Part shown: one piece after another, positions 37,101 to 44,397 of the stretch | How the letters are laid out: each line of letters begins with the position of its first letter | Numbering within the stretch: the stretch's first letter is position 1 | Origin: Ignavibacteria bacterium | GTDB lineage: Bacteria; Bacteroidota; Ignavibacteria; OLB7 | Assembly: GCA_020635205.1 (NCBI GenBank) | Contig: JACKAE010000003.1 | Location: forward strand, 1,002,596-1,066,595 | Length of the DNA stretch: 64,000 nucleotides | Direction of reading: 5' to 3' | Translations under genes and position numbers: made by a program | The notes under the pieces: model-generated | What the model was told of the DNA's origin: nothing | What the model saw: the letters and a program-made list of their open reading frames with translations, nothing else | The model's database searches: none

Positions 37101-37602
37101 ATTTCAAGGGATAGGTATGCAGGCTGAAACGGTTCTGTTCTTACAGATGCGCTCTGATCTGTGGTTGAAGTTCCTGGCATTCGACAGTATGCCGGAGATC
37201 TTGTCGAAGTTCCTGCCCGGGTCCGGAAGCCGAAACTGGAAATCCGACTGCCGTGACGCCGCCCGAAACGATGCCGAGGATTCTCTCGACATTGCCCGTG
37301 AAATCTCCTCGGTGTCGAGCGCCTTTGCCGCCCGCATTCTTCTGGCACGAGTTGGGGATGCTGAAGGTGAGACCGCCCGCGCCATAGCACATCTGCGTGC
37401 GATGCTTCCAGAGGCTCCCGATGATGTACAGCGCGCAGATCTGCACTACCGGCTCTGGGAACTCTCACCGGAACACAGAAATGAGCACCGGGCGAGCGCC
37501 GAGCGTCTCTACCGTGATCTCTACGCTGTCACACCAAAGCTCGAGTACCGCAGCAGACTCGAAGAACTTGACGAAGAGATTGGAAATAAGGGAGAGGCTT
37601 GA
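34093..37602 (+). CDS. STAND-5: DUF4062-NACHT-like-TPR protein, longest TPR array
   Basis: At 1169 aa this is the longest of the family. The DUF4062 and NTPase are type B: GYVPSYLDIQKDPALLELYPW, P-loop AESGSGKSS (Lys261), MVLILDGLNQLQ. A linker with RSASERLWGYSEGGDD is shared in form only with STAND-8. The extra length comes from at least eight c-type TPRs (~705-1000), such as GEYDRALESFQQQLKISEEL. Several units are nearly the same in DNA, for example the CTGTGAAGAGTTAGGAGAGC segments near 36750 and 36982. Its 3' end does not overlap the next gene: STAND-6 starts 3 bases after the stop, breaking the 14-base junction rule. Confidence 0.85.
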   Translation: MPASNELRLFISSTFRDLQEEREHLVKKIFPEIRALCRRRGVTFTEIDLRWGLTDEDVALGQVIRACLEEVDKCRPYFIGITGNRYGYVPSYLDIQKDPALLELYPWIEEASLEEMSITEMEAHYAVLRRDEEGGIRRGVEQVRFYFRVNRADTSTDEEELQRLQEYQERIRAADLPVESFNDTEALGKMICNDLLQIIDRDFADAVPPTPLEEERARHQAFSLSRRRAYIANPKYLKRLNEHAKGDDLPLVVYAESGSGKSSLFAFWAEQYRKKNPGAHIIEHYVGIGATATDHYAIIRHVCMEIKERFNREEEIPTTPEALEKSFGQWLGYAEHALEQGDERMVLILDGLNQLQGTALALKWIPDVISSRIRFILSSTIEGTLVELRKRGWTEFGMQALSEPEREAIIVRYLAEFRKSLNPEQIRRIASDYKSGHPLFLKTLLEEIRLVNRHEDLEQGIEYYLECTGTEDLFQKVLERFEKDHGSGAVCDALSTLWCSRHGLDEQELSELTDLSRLKIAAMVSGLDYHLVRKEGYLTFFHDYLRRAVEKRYLGSEAIRRNRHLRLAEYFSEAELNKRSASERLWGYSEGGDDAKVIETLLTTQVLRELYVGAGKYEVLSQWSRLRQTGYDPEKLYVASLDDDTRKEHTSEGFDSLAIAGDILEQLGHWSGSMSMYRQMLERADEAERGMEATRALQALGRLLQLQGEYTGAMESFADALSRSEKSGDQEGVAAAVGSMGVVYFQRGEYDRAIESYQRQLTISGELDSQPGIATAIGNMGLVYMRRREYDRALESFQQCLTICEKSGDRRGIANAAGNIGILYFHHGEYDRALESFQQQLKISEELGDRRGVAFAAGNVGNVYHARDESDHALELYQRQLTICEELGERRGIVIGAGKIAIVCFERGEYDRALELNQRCLTICEELSDRIGLVAVVGNMGLVYFERGEHDRALELYQRQLTICEELGEQRGIATAFGNMSTLYIERGEYGRALESLEHALNGFQGIGMQAETVLFLQMRSDLWLKFLAFDSMPEILSKFLPGSGSRNWKSDCRDAARNDAEDSLDIAREISSVSSAFAARILLARVGDAEGETARAIAHLRAMLPEAPDDVQRADLHYRLWELSPEHRNEHRASAERLYRDLYAVTPKLEYRSRLEELDEEIGNKGEA

Positions 37603-37605
37603 AGA

Positions 37606-40600
37606 ATGCGTAAGACCAACGAACTCCGTCTCTTCATCTCCAGTACTTTCCGCGACCTGCAGGAGGAACGGGAGCATCTCGTCAAGAAGATCTTCCCAGA
37701 GATCCGTGCACTCTGTCGTGTACGCGGTGTCACATTCACCGATGTCGACCTACGTTGGGGTCTCACCGAGGAAGAAGCAAATCTCGGACGCATCATCCGC
37801 ACTTGCCTCGAAGAAGTCGACAAGTGCAGACCATACTTCATCGGGATCATCGGCAACCGATACGGATGGGTTCCCGAACTCCACGATATCCTCATGGATC
37901 CCGATCTCCTCACGAAGTATCCCTTCGTCGAAGATGTCGCCATCGACGGAACGAGCGTCACCGAGATGGAGTTCATCCACGGCGTCTTCGATGCTCCCGA
38001 GGTCGACGGCGAGTACGCCTTCTTCTATCACCGGCAGGGTGACATCGCCGACGACGACGACCCCGAACGGCTCGGCGCACTGATCGACCGGACACGTTCG
38101 ACCAGTCGCCCCTTCCGCGAGTTCGCCGATGTCGAGGAACTTGGCAACGCCGTCCGGGATGATCTGATGGCAATGATCCAGACCAACTGGCCGGATGCTG
38201 AAGCGCCGAGCGAGCTTGATCTTGAGCGTCGCTCGCACGCAGCATTCGCCGCAAGCCGCACCCGCGCCTACATCCCGAACCCGCTCTATCTCAAGGAGTT
38301 CAATTCCTGGCTTTTGGAGGGGGACAGTCCGTTGGTGATCTCCGGTCAATCGGGACGGGGCAAGAGTTCACTCGTCGCCTACCTGACGGAGTACTACCAC
38401 AGGAAGCACCCGGATGCTTTTGTCATCGCCCACTACGTCGGCGCTTCGCCATCGAGCGGAAGGGCAATCTCGGTGATCCGCCACATCGTCGAGGCAATGC
38501 ACGTTCGCTTCGGTATCGAGAAGGAGCTGCCGACGGAACCGGAAGCCTTGCAGAAGAGCTTCGCGGACCGGCTCTTCCAGTGTGAGCACCTTGCAGCCCG
38601 GGAGGGAATTGCCGTGCTGATCGTCATCGACGCAGTCAACCAGCTCGACGTAGCGGGACAGCGGATGAGCTGGCTTCCAAAGCGGATACCGTCGGGCGTG
38701 AAGTTCGTGATATCGACAACGCCGGGTGTCGCCGGGAAAGCCCTTGCCGATCGGGAGTGGAGGGAGCTGGAGGTCGCCTCGCTGGAAGACGAACGGATCC
38801 GTCAGAGCATCGTCGTCCGCTACCTCGGAGAGTTTCGCAAAGGGATAAGCCCGGAACAGCTGCGCCGTGTGATCGGCGACGGGAAGGCAGACTCACCGTT
38901 GTACCTCCGCGTCGTCGCCGAGGAGCTTCGGCTACACGGTACGCACGAGACGCTTGACGACGTGATCGATCGATATGGCGGAGCGGCCGATCTACTTGGG
39001 GTGTTCGAGCTGGTGATAGAGCGGATGGAGCGGGATTACGGCGAGGCATCCGTGCGCAATCTCCTGAGCTTCATCGGAGCTTCCCGATCCGGTCTGGGCG
39101 AGGATGAGCTGCTCCGGCTGATCGATGTCAGCCGCCTGGAGTTGTCCCGTCTGCTGTTCGCCTTCGACTATCATCTACTTCATCGCGATGGACAACTTAG
39201 TTTCTTTCATGACTATCTGCACCGGGCCGTGTGGAATCGATATCTGTCGAAACCGGAAGATCGGGGCGAGCGGTATCGTCGGCTGGCGTCGTACTTCGAG
39301 GAAGAGCCGGTCAGTCTGCGAACGACGCACGAGTTGCTCCATGCTCTCGAAGGACTCGAAGATCGGCCGGGAATCGACCAGGCCCTGAGCGGAATCGAGC
39401 GGTTTGTCGGGTTGTGGTACCCGGAGCCATACGAGGTGTTGCGTCTCTGGTCGGGTCGCGATCGTTCGGAAGTAGTTGCAGCCTATGAGACCGGTCTGCA
39501 GCGCTGGAAGGAGGTAGAGCATACCGATAAGGAACAGGTCAGTGCCCTTGCAGCGGTTGGTCAGGTCTACGAGCGGATTGGTGCGTGGGGTGAAGCCGAG
39601 CAGATCACACGACAACAGATGGCACTTCTTGGCCGACTGGGAAAACGATTGGAAGAGAGCCGTGCGAGGAGTCGACTTGCAGAATTAGCACGAATGCAGG
39701 GGCGCTTTGAGGAGAGCGAAACCTTGTCACGTGAGGCGGAAGCATCGGCGCGGGAACTCGGTGACCAGCTGAGCATTGCGATTTCCGTCGGCAATCGGGG
39801 TCGCACTCATTTCGGTCGTGGGGAATACTCTGAGGCACTCACCTGTTTTCAGGAGCAGGAGAAGATTGCGCGGGAGTTGGAGGAGCGACACATCATCAGC
39901 ATGGCTGTCGGTAATCGGGGTATCATCCACTGGAGTCGGGGGGAGTACCCCGAGGCGATTTCCTGCTACCGGGAACAGGAGAAGATTGCGCAGGAGCTTG
40001 GCGATCGGCAGAGCGTCGGTTTCGCCGTCGGCAATCGCGGAATCATCCACTCGGATCGTGGGGACTTTGCCGAGGCGCTCGAATGCTATCGGGAACAGGA
40101 GAAGATTGCACGCGAGACGGATGATCGACAGATGATTAGCCTCGCCGTCGGCAATCGCGCCATTGTCCACCTGGATCGGGGTGATTACTCCGAAGCGTTG
40201 CCTGATGCGGTCGAAGCGCTCGATATTCACAAGGCATTCGGTCTCCGCCACGGAGCCACGTACTGGCACATCTGCATTGCCCAATGTCTGTTAGAGCTTC
40301 ACAACCGGAGCGAAGCGATGCCAGCAAACCTTCCACAGTTTGTGCCCGACGCAACGGAAGATCAGTGGCGATCGGCAACGCTGCGTGCGGTCCGAACGCA
40401 GGCCGGGGAGTGTCTGGAGATCAGCCGGGAGTTGTCAATGCCGGAAACGATCTTCTCCGCCGAGATAGCGTTAGCACGGCTTGCCGCAGCAGAGGGATCA
40501 CCGGAGGCGGGCGTCAACAGGTTGAACGAAATGCTTTCTGGGGTAACGGACGACGAGCAGCGATCCGAACTCCACTACTGGATCTGGAAGCTCGACCCCA

Positions 40601-40767
40601 ACGGGACCGACCACCGGTCGCAAGCCCTTGATCTGTATCGATCACTCTTTGCCGGGATACCGAAGTACATCTACAGAGTTCGGATTGACGAACTTGACGG
40701 ACATGGTGATGTGCCCGATCATCAGACCACATCAACTTCCGGGGAGGAGAGCGATGCCACAGAGTAA
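37606..40767 (+). CDS. STAND-6: DUF4062-NACHT-like-TPR protein, chimeric
   Basis: 1053 aa. It starts 3 bases after STAND-5 with MRKTNELRLF instead of MPQSNEL. DUF4062 and NTPase are type A (P-loop GQSGRGKSS, Lys253; VLIVIDAVNQLD). The part after the winged helix is of the other lineage: VSLRTTHELLHALEGLEDRP, GAWGEAEQITRQQ and b-type TPRs (GEYPEAISCYREQEKIAQEL), as in STAND-9. The switch falls just after FFHDYLHRAVWNRYL. It is thus a hybrid between an A-type front and a b-type back. The N-terminal ~230 codons are nearly identical in DNA to STAND-4. Ends in DATE, overlapping STAND-7 by 14 bases. Confidence 0.85.
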   Translation: MRKTNELRLFISSTFRDLQEEREHLVKKIFPEIRALCRVRGVTFTDVDLRWGLTEEEANLGRIIRTCLEEVDKCRPYFIGIIGNRYGWVPELHDILMDPDLLTKYPFVEDVAIDGTSVTEMEFIHGVFDAPEVDGEYAFFYHRQGDIADDDDPERLGALIDRTRSTSRPFREFADVEELGNAVRDDLMAMIQTNWPDAEAPSELDLERRSHAAFAASRTRAYIPNPLYLKEFNSWLLEGDSPLVISGQSGRGKSSLVAYLTEYYHRKHPDAFVIAHYVGASPSSGRAISVIRHIVEAMHVRFGIEKELPTEPEALQKSFADRLFQCEHLAAREGIAVLIVIDAVNQLDVAGQRMSWLPKRIPSGVKFVISTTPGVAGKALADREWRELEVASLEDERIRQSIVVRYLGEFRKGISPEQLRRVIGDGKADSPLYLRVVAEELRLHGTHETLDDVIDRYGGAADLLGVFELVIERMERDYGEASVRNLLSFIGASRSGLGEDELLRLIDVSRLELSRLLFAFDYHLLHRDGQLSFFHDYLHRAVWNRYLSKPEDRGERYRRLASYFEEEPVSLRTTHELLHALEGLEDRPGIDQALSGIERFVGLWYPEPYEVLRLWSGRDRSEVVAAYETGLQRWKEVEHTDKEQVSALAAVGQVYERIGAWGEAEQITRQQMALLGRLGKRLEESRARSRLAELARMQGRFEESETLSREAEASARELGDQLSIAISVGNRGRTHFGRGEYSEALTCFQEQEKIARELEERHIISMAVGNRGIIHWSRGEYPEAISCYREQEKIAQELGDRQSVGFAVGNRGIIHSDRGDFAEALECYREQEKIARETDDRQMISLAVGNRAIVHLDRGDYSEALPDAVEALDIHKAFGLRHGATYWHICIAQCLLELHNRSEAMPANLPQFVPDATEDQWRSATLRAVRTQAGECLEISRELSMPETIFSAEIALARLAAAEGSPEAGVNRLNEMLSGVTDDEQRSELHYWIWKLDPNGTDHRSQALDLYRSLFAGIPKYIYRVRIDELDGHGDVPDHQTTSTSGEESDATE

Positions 40768-43700
40768 CGAACTCAGAGTTTTCATCTCCTCCACCTTCCG
40801 CGACCTGGGGGAGGAGCGGGAACATCTCGTCAAGAAGATCTTTCCGGAGATTCGTGCCCTCTGTCGCCAACGAGGTATCACGTTCACTGAGGTCGACCTC
40901 CGGTGGGGGCTGACTGAAGAGGATGCCATGCTCGGTCAGATCATTCGCACATGTCTTGAAGAAGTGGACAAGTGCCGCCCTTACTTTATCGGCATGCTCG
41001 GCAATCGCTACGGATGGGTGCCGGAGTTTCACGAGATTCTTATGGATCCCGACCTGCTGGCCAAGTACCCGTGGATTGAAGAGGCGGCCATGGATGGTAT
41101 GAGCGTTACCGAGATGGAGTTCGTCCACGGTGTCTTCAATGCACCAGAAAATTCCGGAGGAGAGAGAACGTTTTTCTATCATCGTGATGATGACAAGACC
41201 GACGCCGATAATCCTGAACGACTCCAGGGGTTGATTGAACGTGTAAAATCGACCGAACACCCCTTTCGCGACTTCAGCACTATCGATGAACTTGGCCAGT
41301 TGGTACGGAATGATCTCCTCGATATGATCGACCGATACTGGCCTGAGACCGAGGCTCCCTCCCCTCTTGAACTTGAACGCAGAGCACACTCTGCGTTTGC
41401 TATCAGCCGCACCCGAGCCTACATCCCGAATCCGCACTATCTCAAAGAATTTGCAGAGTGGGTAAGCAAGGGGGACAAACCTCTGATTGTAAGCGGAGAC
41501 TCCGGTCTCGGCAAGAGTTCTCTTGTTGCCTATGCAGCCGGTTACTACAGAACCAAGAACCCGAAGGCTCTGATGATTGAACACTATGTCGGTGCATCGA
41601 ACGGAAGTGGTTCTTCCGTTGCAATCATGCGACATGTCATTCAGGAGCTGAGCGCTCACTTCTCGGTTGACGAAGAGATACCGACTTCACCCCAGGCACT
41701 TCAACAATCGTTCCAGAACTGGCTCCATCGAGCTGAACGACTCACAAGCGAATCTGACATCCCTGTACTCATCGTGATTGACGCTCTCGATCAGTTAAGT
41801 AGTTCTGGGAAGCGCCTCGCGTGGTTGCCCGAATCGATCCCCCCAACACTGAAGCTCCTTGTCTCGACTACTCCGGGGGAGACACTCGACCACCTGAACG
41901 AACGGGAGTGGTCGGCACTCCACGTGAAACCACTGGATGATGAACGGGTGCGTCAGAGCATCGTTGTGCGGTATCTCGGCGAGTTCCGCAAAGGCATCTC
42001 TCCAGAACACATACGACGCATTATTACCGATGCGAAAGGGACTTCACCTCTCTTCCTGCGTGTAGTTGCTGAAGAACTCCGGCTCCACGGAGGTCATGAG
42101 ACTCTCGGGTCGGTTATCGACACGTATACATCGGCAAACGACCTGCTTGAGGTCTTCAATCGCTTGTTGGAACGACTGGAATCCGATTTTGGTGAGGCCT
42201 TGATCGGCAACGCAACACGTGCGATAGCTCTCTCCCGCAATGGGTTGACGGAGCAGGCTCTCTTGGGAATCACCGGGATGAGTCGCCTTGACCTTTCCCG
42301 CTTGGTCTTTGCGTTTGACTATCACCTGATCCGCAGGGACGGACTCTTGGGGTTCTTTCACAACTATCTCCGCCAGGCCGTTGAGCGCCGATATCTTTCG
42401 GACGAAGCCCAACAACAGGAAACCCGAGGTAGTCTGATTGACTACTTTGCCGCACAGCCCCCCGAACCTTGGGTCTCTCGCGAGCTTGTCTGGCAACTTA
42501 GTCTGGCCAACCAACCAGAGCGCCTCGCTGAAACTCTCTCCACAATTCCTCACTACATGGCACTTGTCAAAGGGGGAGGAGAGTTTGAAGCGCTGAGTCA
42601 TTGGACTGCGCTGAGCGAACAGGAGAATATGGTCGAGTGGATTGATCGGGGAATAGAACGATGGAGAGAAGAGGATCGCCCGCCGATGCAAGAAGTAGAA
42701 GGGCTTAAGTTCATCACTCAGTTACTCTCATCCAAGAATCACTGGAATCGCGCACTGGAAATAGCAGAACACTGCGTAACGATCAGCCGCGATGCCGACG
42801 AAAAATTTATGCAGGCTGTCTTGTACAGGCAGATGGTGCCACTCCACTATTTTCTCGGCAATCAGGAAGAAGCATTTCAGAAATCCTCACAGGCATTGGA
42901 GCTGTTCGAACAGCTCGAAGACAGCAATGGGATAGCCTCTATCGCAGGATATCAGACTGCCCTCTATACCTTGAGTGGAGCGTATGAGCTGGCAATTGAA
43001 TGTGGTGCCAGTTATTTACAACACCATGAAGAAAGACATGATCTGCAAACGTTGATGGCGATCTACGGGAACCTGGGAATCGCCCACCAGAGATGTGGTA
43101 ATGCCGCAACAGCACTTGAGTTTTTTCAACAGGCAGCCGAGGTCAGTGAGGAGCTGGGCGACCTGCGCCATGTCGCACATACGTTAGGGAATATGGGGAG
43201 TTTACTCACCGAGATGGAGGAGTACGCTCAGGCTGTCGAGTGCCTTGAGAAAGACCTTGCACTGTGCGAACAGTTTGGTGATCGAAGTAATATCACTGTT
43301 GCGTGCGTAATGATGACAAGTGCCTACGTTGGCCTCGGTGACGCAGACAGAGCGTTCGCATCTGCTCGCCGTGGGTTGACGATAGCCGAGGAGTTGGGAA
43401 ATCATGGATATATCATACAGGCTCTATCCTGCCTCGGATCTGTTCACAACCTTGCTGGTGAGTATCAAGAGGCTATTGATTGCTATCGAAGAGGGATACA
43501 ACTCTGTTCCGAGATAGGTGATCGTCATAATCTGGCCTCACTGCGAGGTGGTATGGGGACTGCGTTGATGAAGATCGGAGAGCTTGACACAGCACTTGAG
43601 AATTTTACCGAGGCAGTTTCTCTTTTGGTTGAGATCGGCGATCGATTCAGATTACAACAATACTGTACTGAACGAGCCGAGGCATTCTACGCAATCTGGG

Positions 43701-44158
43701 AAAACTGTTTGGAGCCACCGGCTTATCTGAAACAACACCTTCCGGAAGCTACAGGGTTGGAATGGTCAACGACCGTTTTGAAGCGGGCACGTGAGGAGGC
43801 CGAAAGAGGGCGGGAGTTATGCCGGGACTTGAATCTGTCACGTTCCCTGATTGCAAGCCGCGCGTTGCTTGCACGTATCGATATTGCTGAGGGAAATACT
43901 CAGCAAGGAGTTTCGGAATTCCAAGCCTTGCTCTCGGAGATCGAGATGTCTGACAATAATCCGTGGGCATCAAATCAACTGGCCGACATACACTTCGAAC
44001 TCTGGAAACTTGATCGGTCAGACAACCTGCACGCAACCCGGGCACTCGACCTCTACCGGAACTTGTTCCAGCGGACTCCACTTGATCTCTTCGGCAAACG
44101 TATCGACGAACTCAGCAGCGCGATCGACAACGAGGATAAGAGGGTAGCTGGAGTATGA
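40754..44158 (+). CDS. STAND-7: DUF4062-NACHT-like-TPR protein, divergent TPRs
   Basis: 1134 aa. I set the start at the ATG at 40754 (MPQSNELRVF), 14 bases inside STAND-6, because every paralogue begins at this point; an upstream in-frame ATG at 40628 would add 42 residues that belong to the other frame. Front half type A: NRYGWVPEFHEILMDPDLL, P-loop GDSGLGKSS (Lys254), VLIVIDALDQLS. The winged-helix segment has FFHNYLRQAV. The TPR region (~690-990) is the most degenerate of the family, with units that differ from each other, and the C-terminal cap reads DIHFELWKLDRSDN. The 3' end overlaps a truncated next copy by ATGA. This ends the uninterrupted run. Confidence 0.85.
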   Translation: MPQSNELRVFISSTFRDLGEEREHLVKKIFPEIRALCRQRGITFTEVDLRWGLTEEDAMLGQIIRTCLEEVDKCRPYFIGMLGNRYGWVPEFHEILMDPDLLAKYPWIEEAAMDGMSVTEMEFVHGVFNAPENSGGERTFFYHRDDDKTDADNPERLQGLIERVKSTEHPFRDFSTIDELGQLVRNDLLDMIDRYWPETEAPSPLELERRAHSAFAISRTRAYIPNPHYLKEFAEWVSKGDKPLIVSGDSGLGKSSLVAYAAGYYRTKNPKALMIEHYVGASNGSGSSVAIMRHVIQELSAHFSVDEEIPTSPQALQQSFQNWLHRAERLTSESDIPVLIVIDALDQLSSSGKRLAWLPESIPPTLKLLVSTTPGETLDHLNEREWSALHVKPLDDERVRQSIVVRYLGEFRKGISPEHIRRIITDAKGTSPLFLRVVAEELRLHGGHETLGSVIDTYTSANDLLEVFNRLLERLESDFGEALIGNATRAIALSRNGLTEQALLGITGMSRLDLSRLVFAFDYHLIRRDGLLGFFHNYLRQAVERRYLSDEAQQQETRGSLIDYFAAQPPEPWVSRELVWQLSLANQPERLAETLSTIPHYMALVKGGGEFEALSHWTALSEQENMVEWIDRGIERWREEDRPPMQEVEGLKFITQLLSSKNHWNRALEIAEHCVTISRDADEKFMQAVLYRQMVPLHYFLGNQEEAFQKSSQALELFEQLEDSNGIASIAGYQTALYTLSGAYELAIECGASYLQHHEERHDLQTLMAIYGNLGIAHQRCGNAATALEFFQQAAEVSEELGDLRHVAHTLGNMGSLLTEMEEYAQAVECLEKDLALCEQFGDRSNITVACVMMTSAYVGLGDADRAFASARRGLTIAEELGNHGYIIQALSCLGSVHNLAGEYQEAIDCYRRGIQLCSEIGDRHNLASLRGGMGTALMKIGELDTALENFTEAVSLLVEIGDRFRLQQYCTERAEAFYAIWENCLEPPAYLKQHLPEATGLEWSTTVLKRAREEAERGRELCRDLNLSRSLIASRALLARIDIAEGNTQQGVSEFQALLSEIEMSDNNPWASNQLADIHFELWKLDRSDNLHATRALDLYRNLFQRTPLDLFGKRIDELSSAIDNEDKRVAGV

Positions 44159-44238
44159 CCAAGACCAATGAGCTACGTATTTTTATTAGTTTCACCTTCC
44201 GCGACCTGCAGGAGGAACGGGAACACCTCGTCCGGTAG
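44155..44238 (+). pseudogene. truncated 5' end of an eighth array copy
   Basis: ATG at 44155 overlaps the STAND-7 stop. The 27 codons read as the usual start, MTKTNELRIFIS then TFRDLQEEREHLVR, and a TAG follows where the family continues KKIFPEIRA. Nothing downstream resembles the rest of DUF4062 or the NTPase. It is a start without a body at the 3' edge of the seven-gene run. Confidence 0.85.
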
Positions 44239-44397
44239 AAAACGAAGATTGGGGAGCTTACTGTAGCACGGGCCATAGATTGTGGCTTTCATCATTTGCC
44301 GGATGACTCTCGGTTGTTGTTTGTCGTGTCGTTCGATTGGCGTCAATTAAGCTACCAACGGCAGAGTGTTGAAATCAAGCCAACACCGGAAGCAACA

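Noticed and set aside
40628..40753. 42-residue N-terminal extension of STAND-7
   Set aside because: All paralogues start at the equivalent of 40754, and the extension lies inside the conserved 3' coding part of STAND-6.
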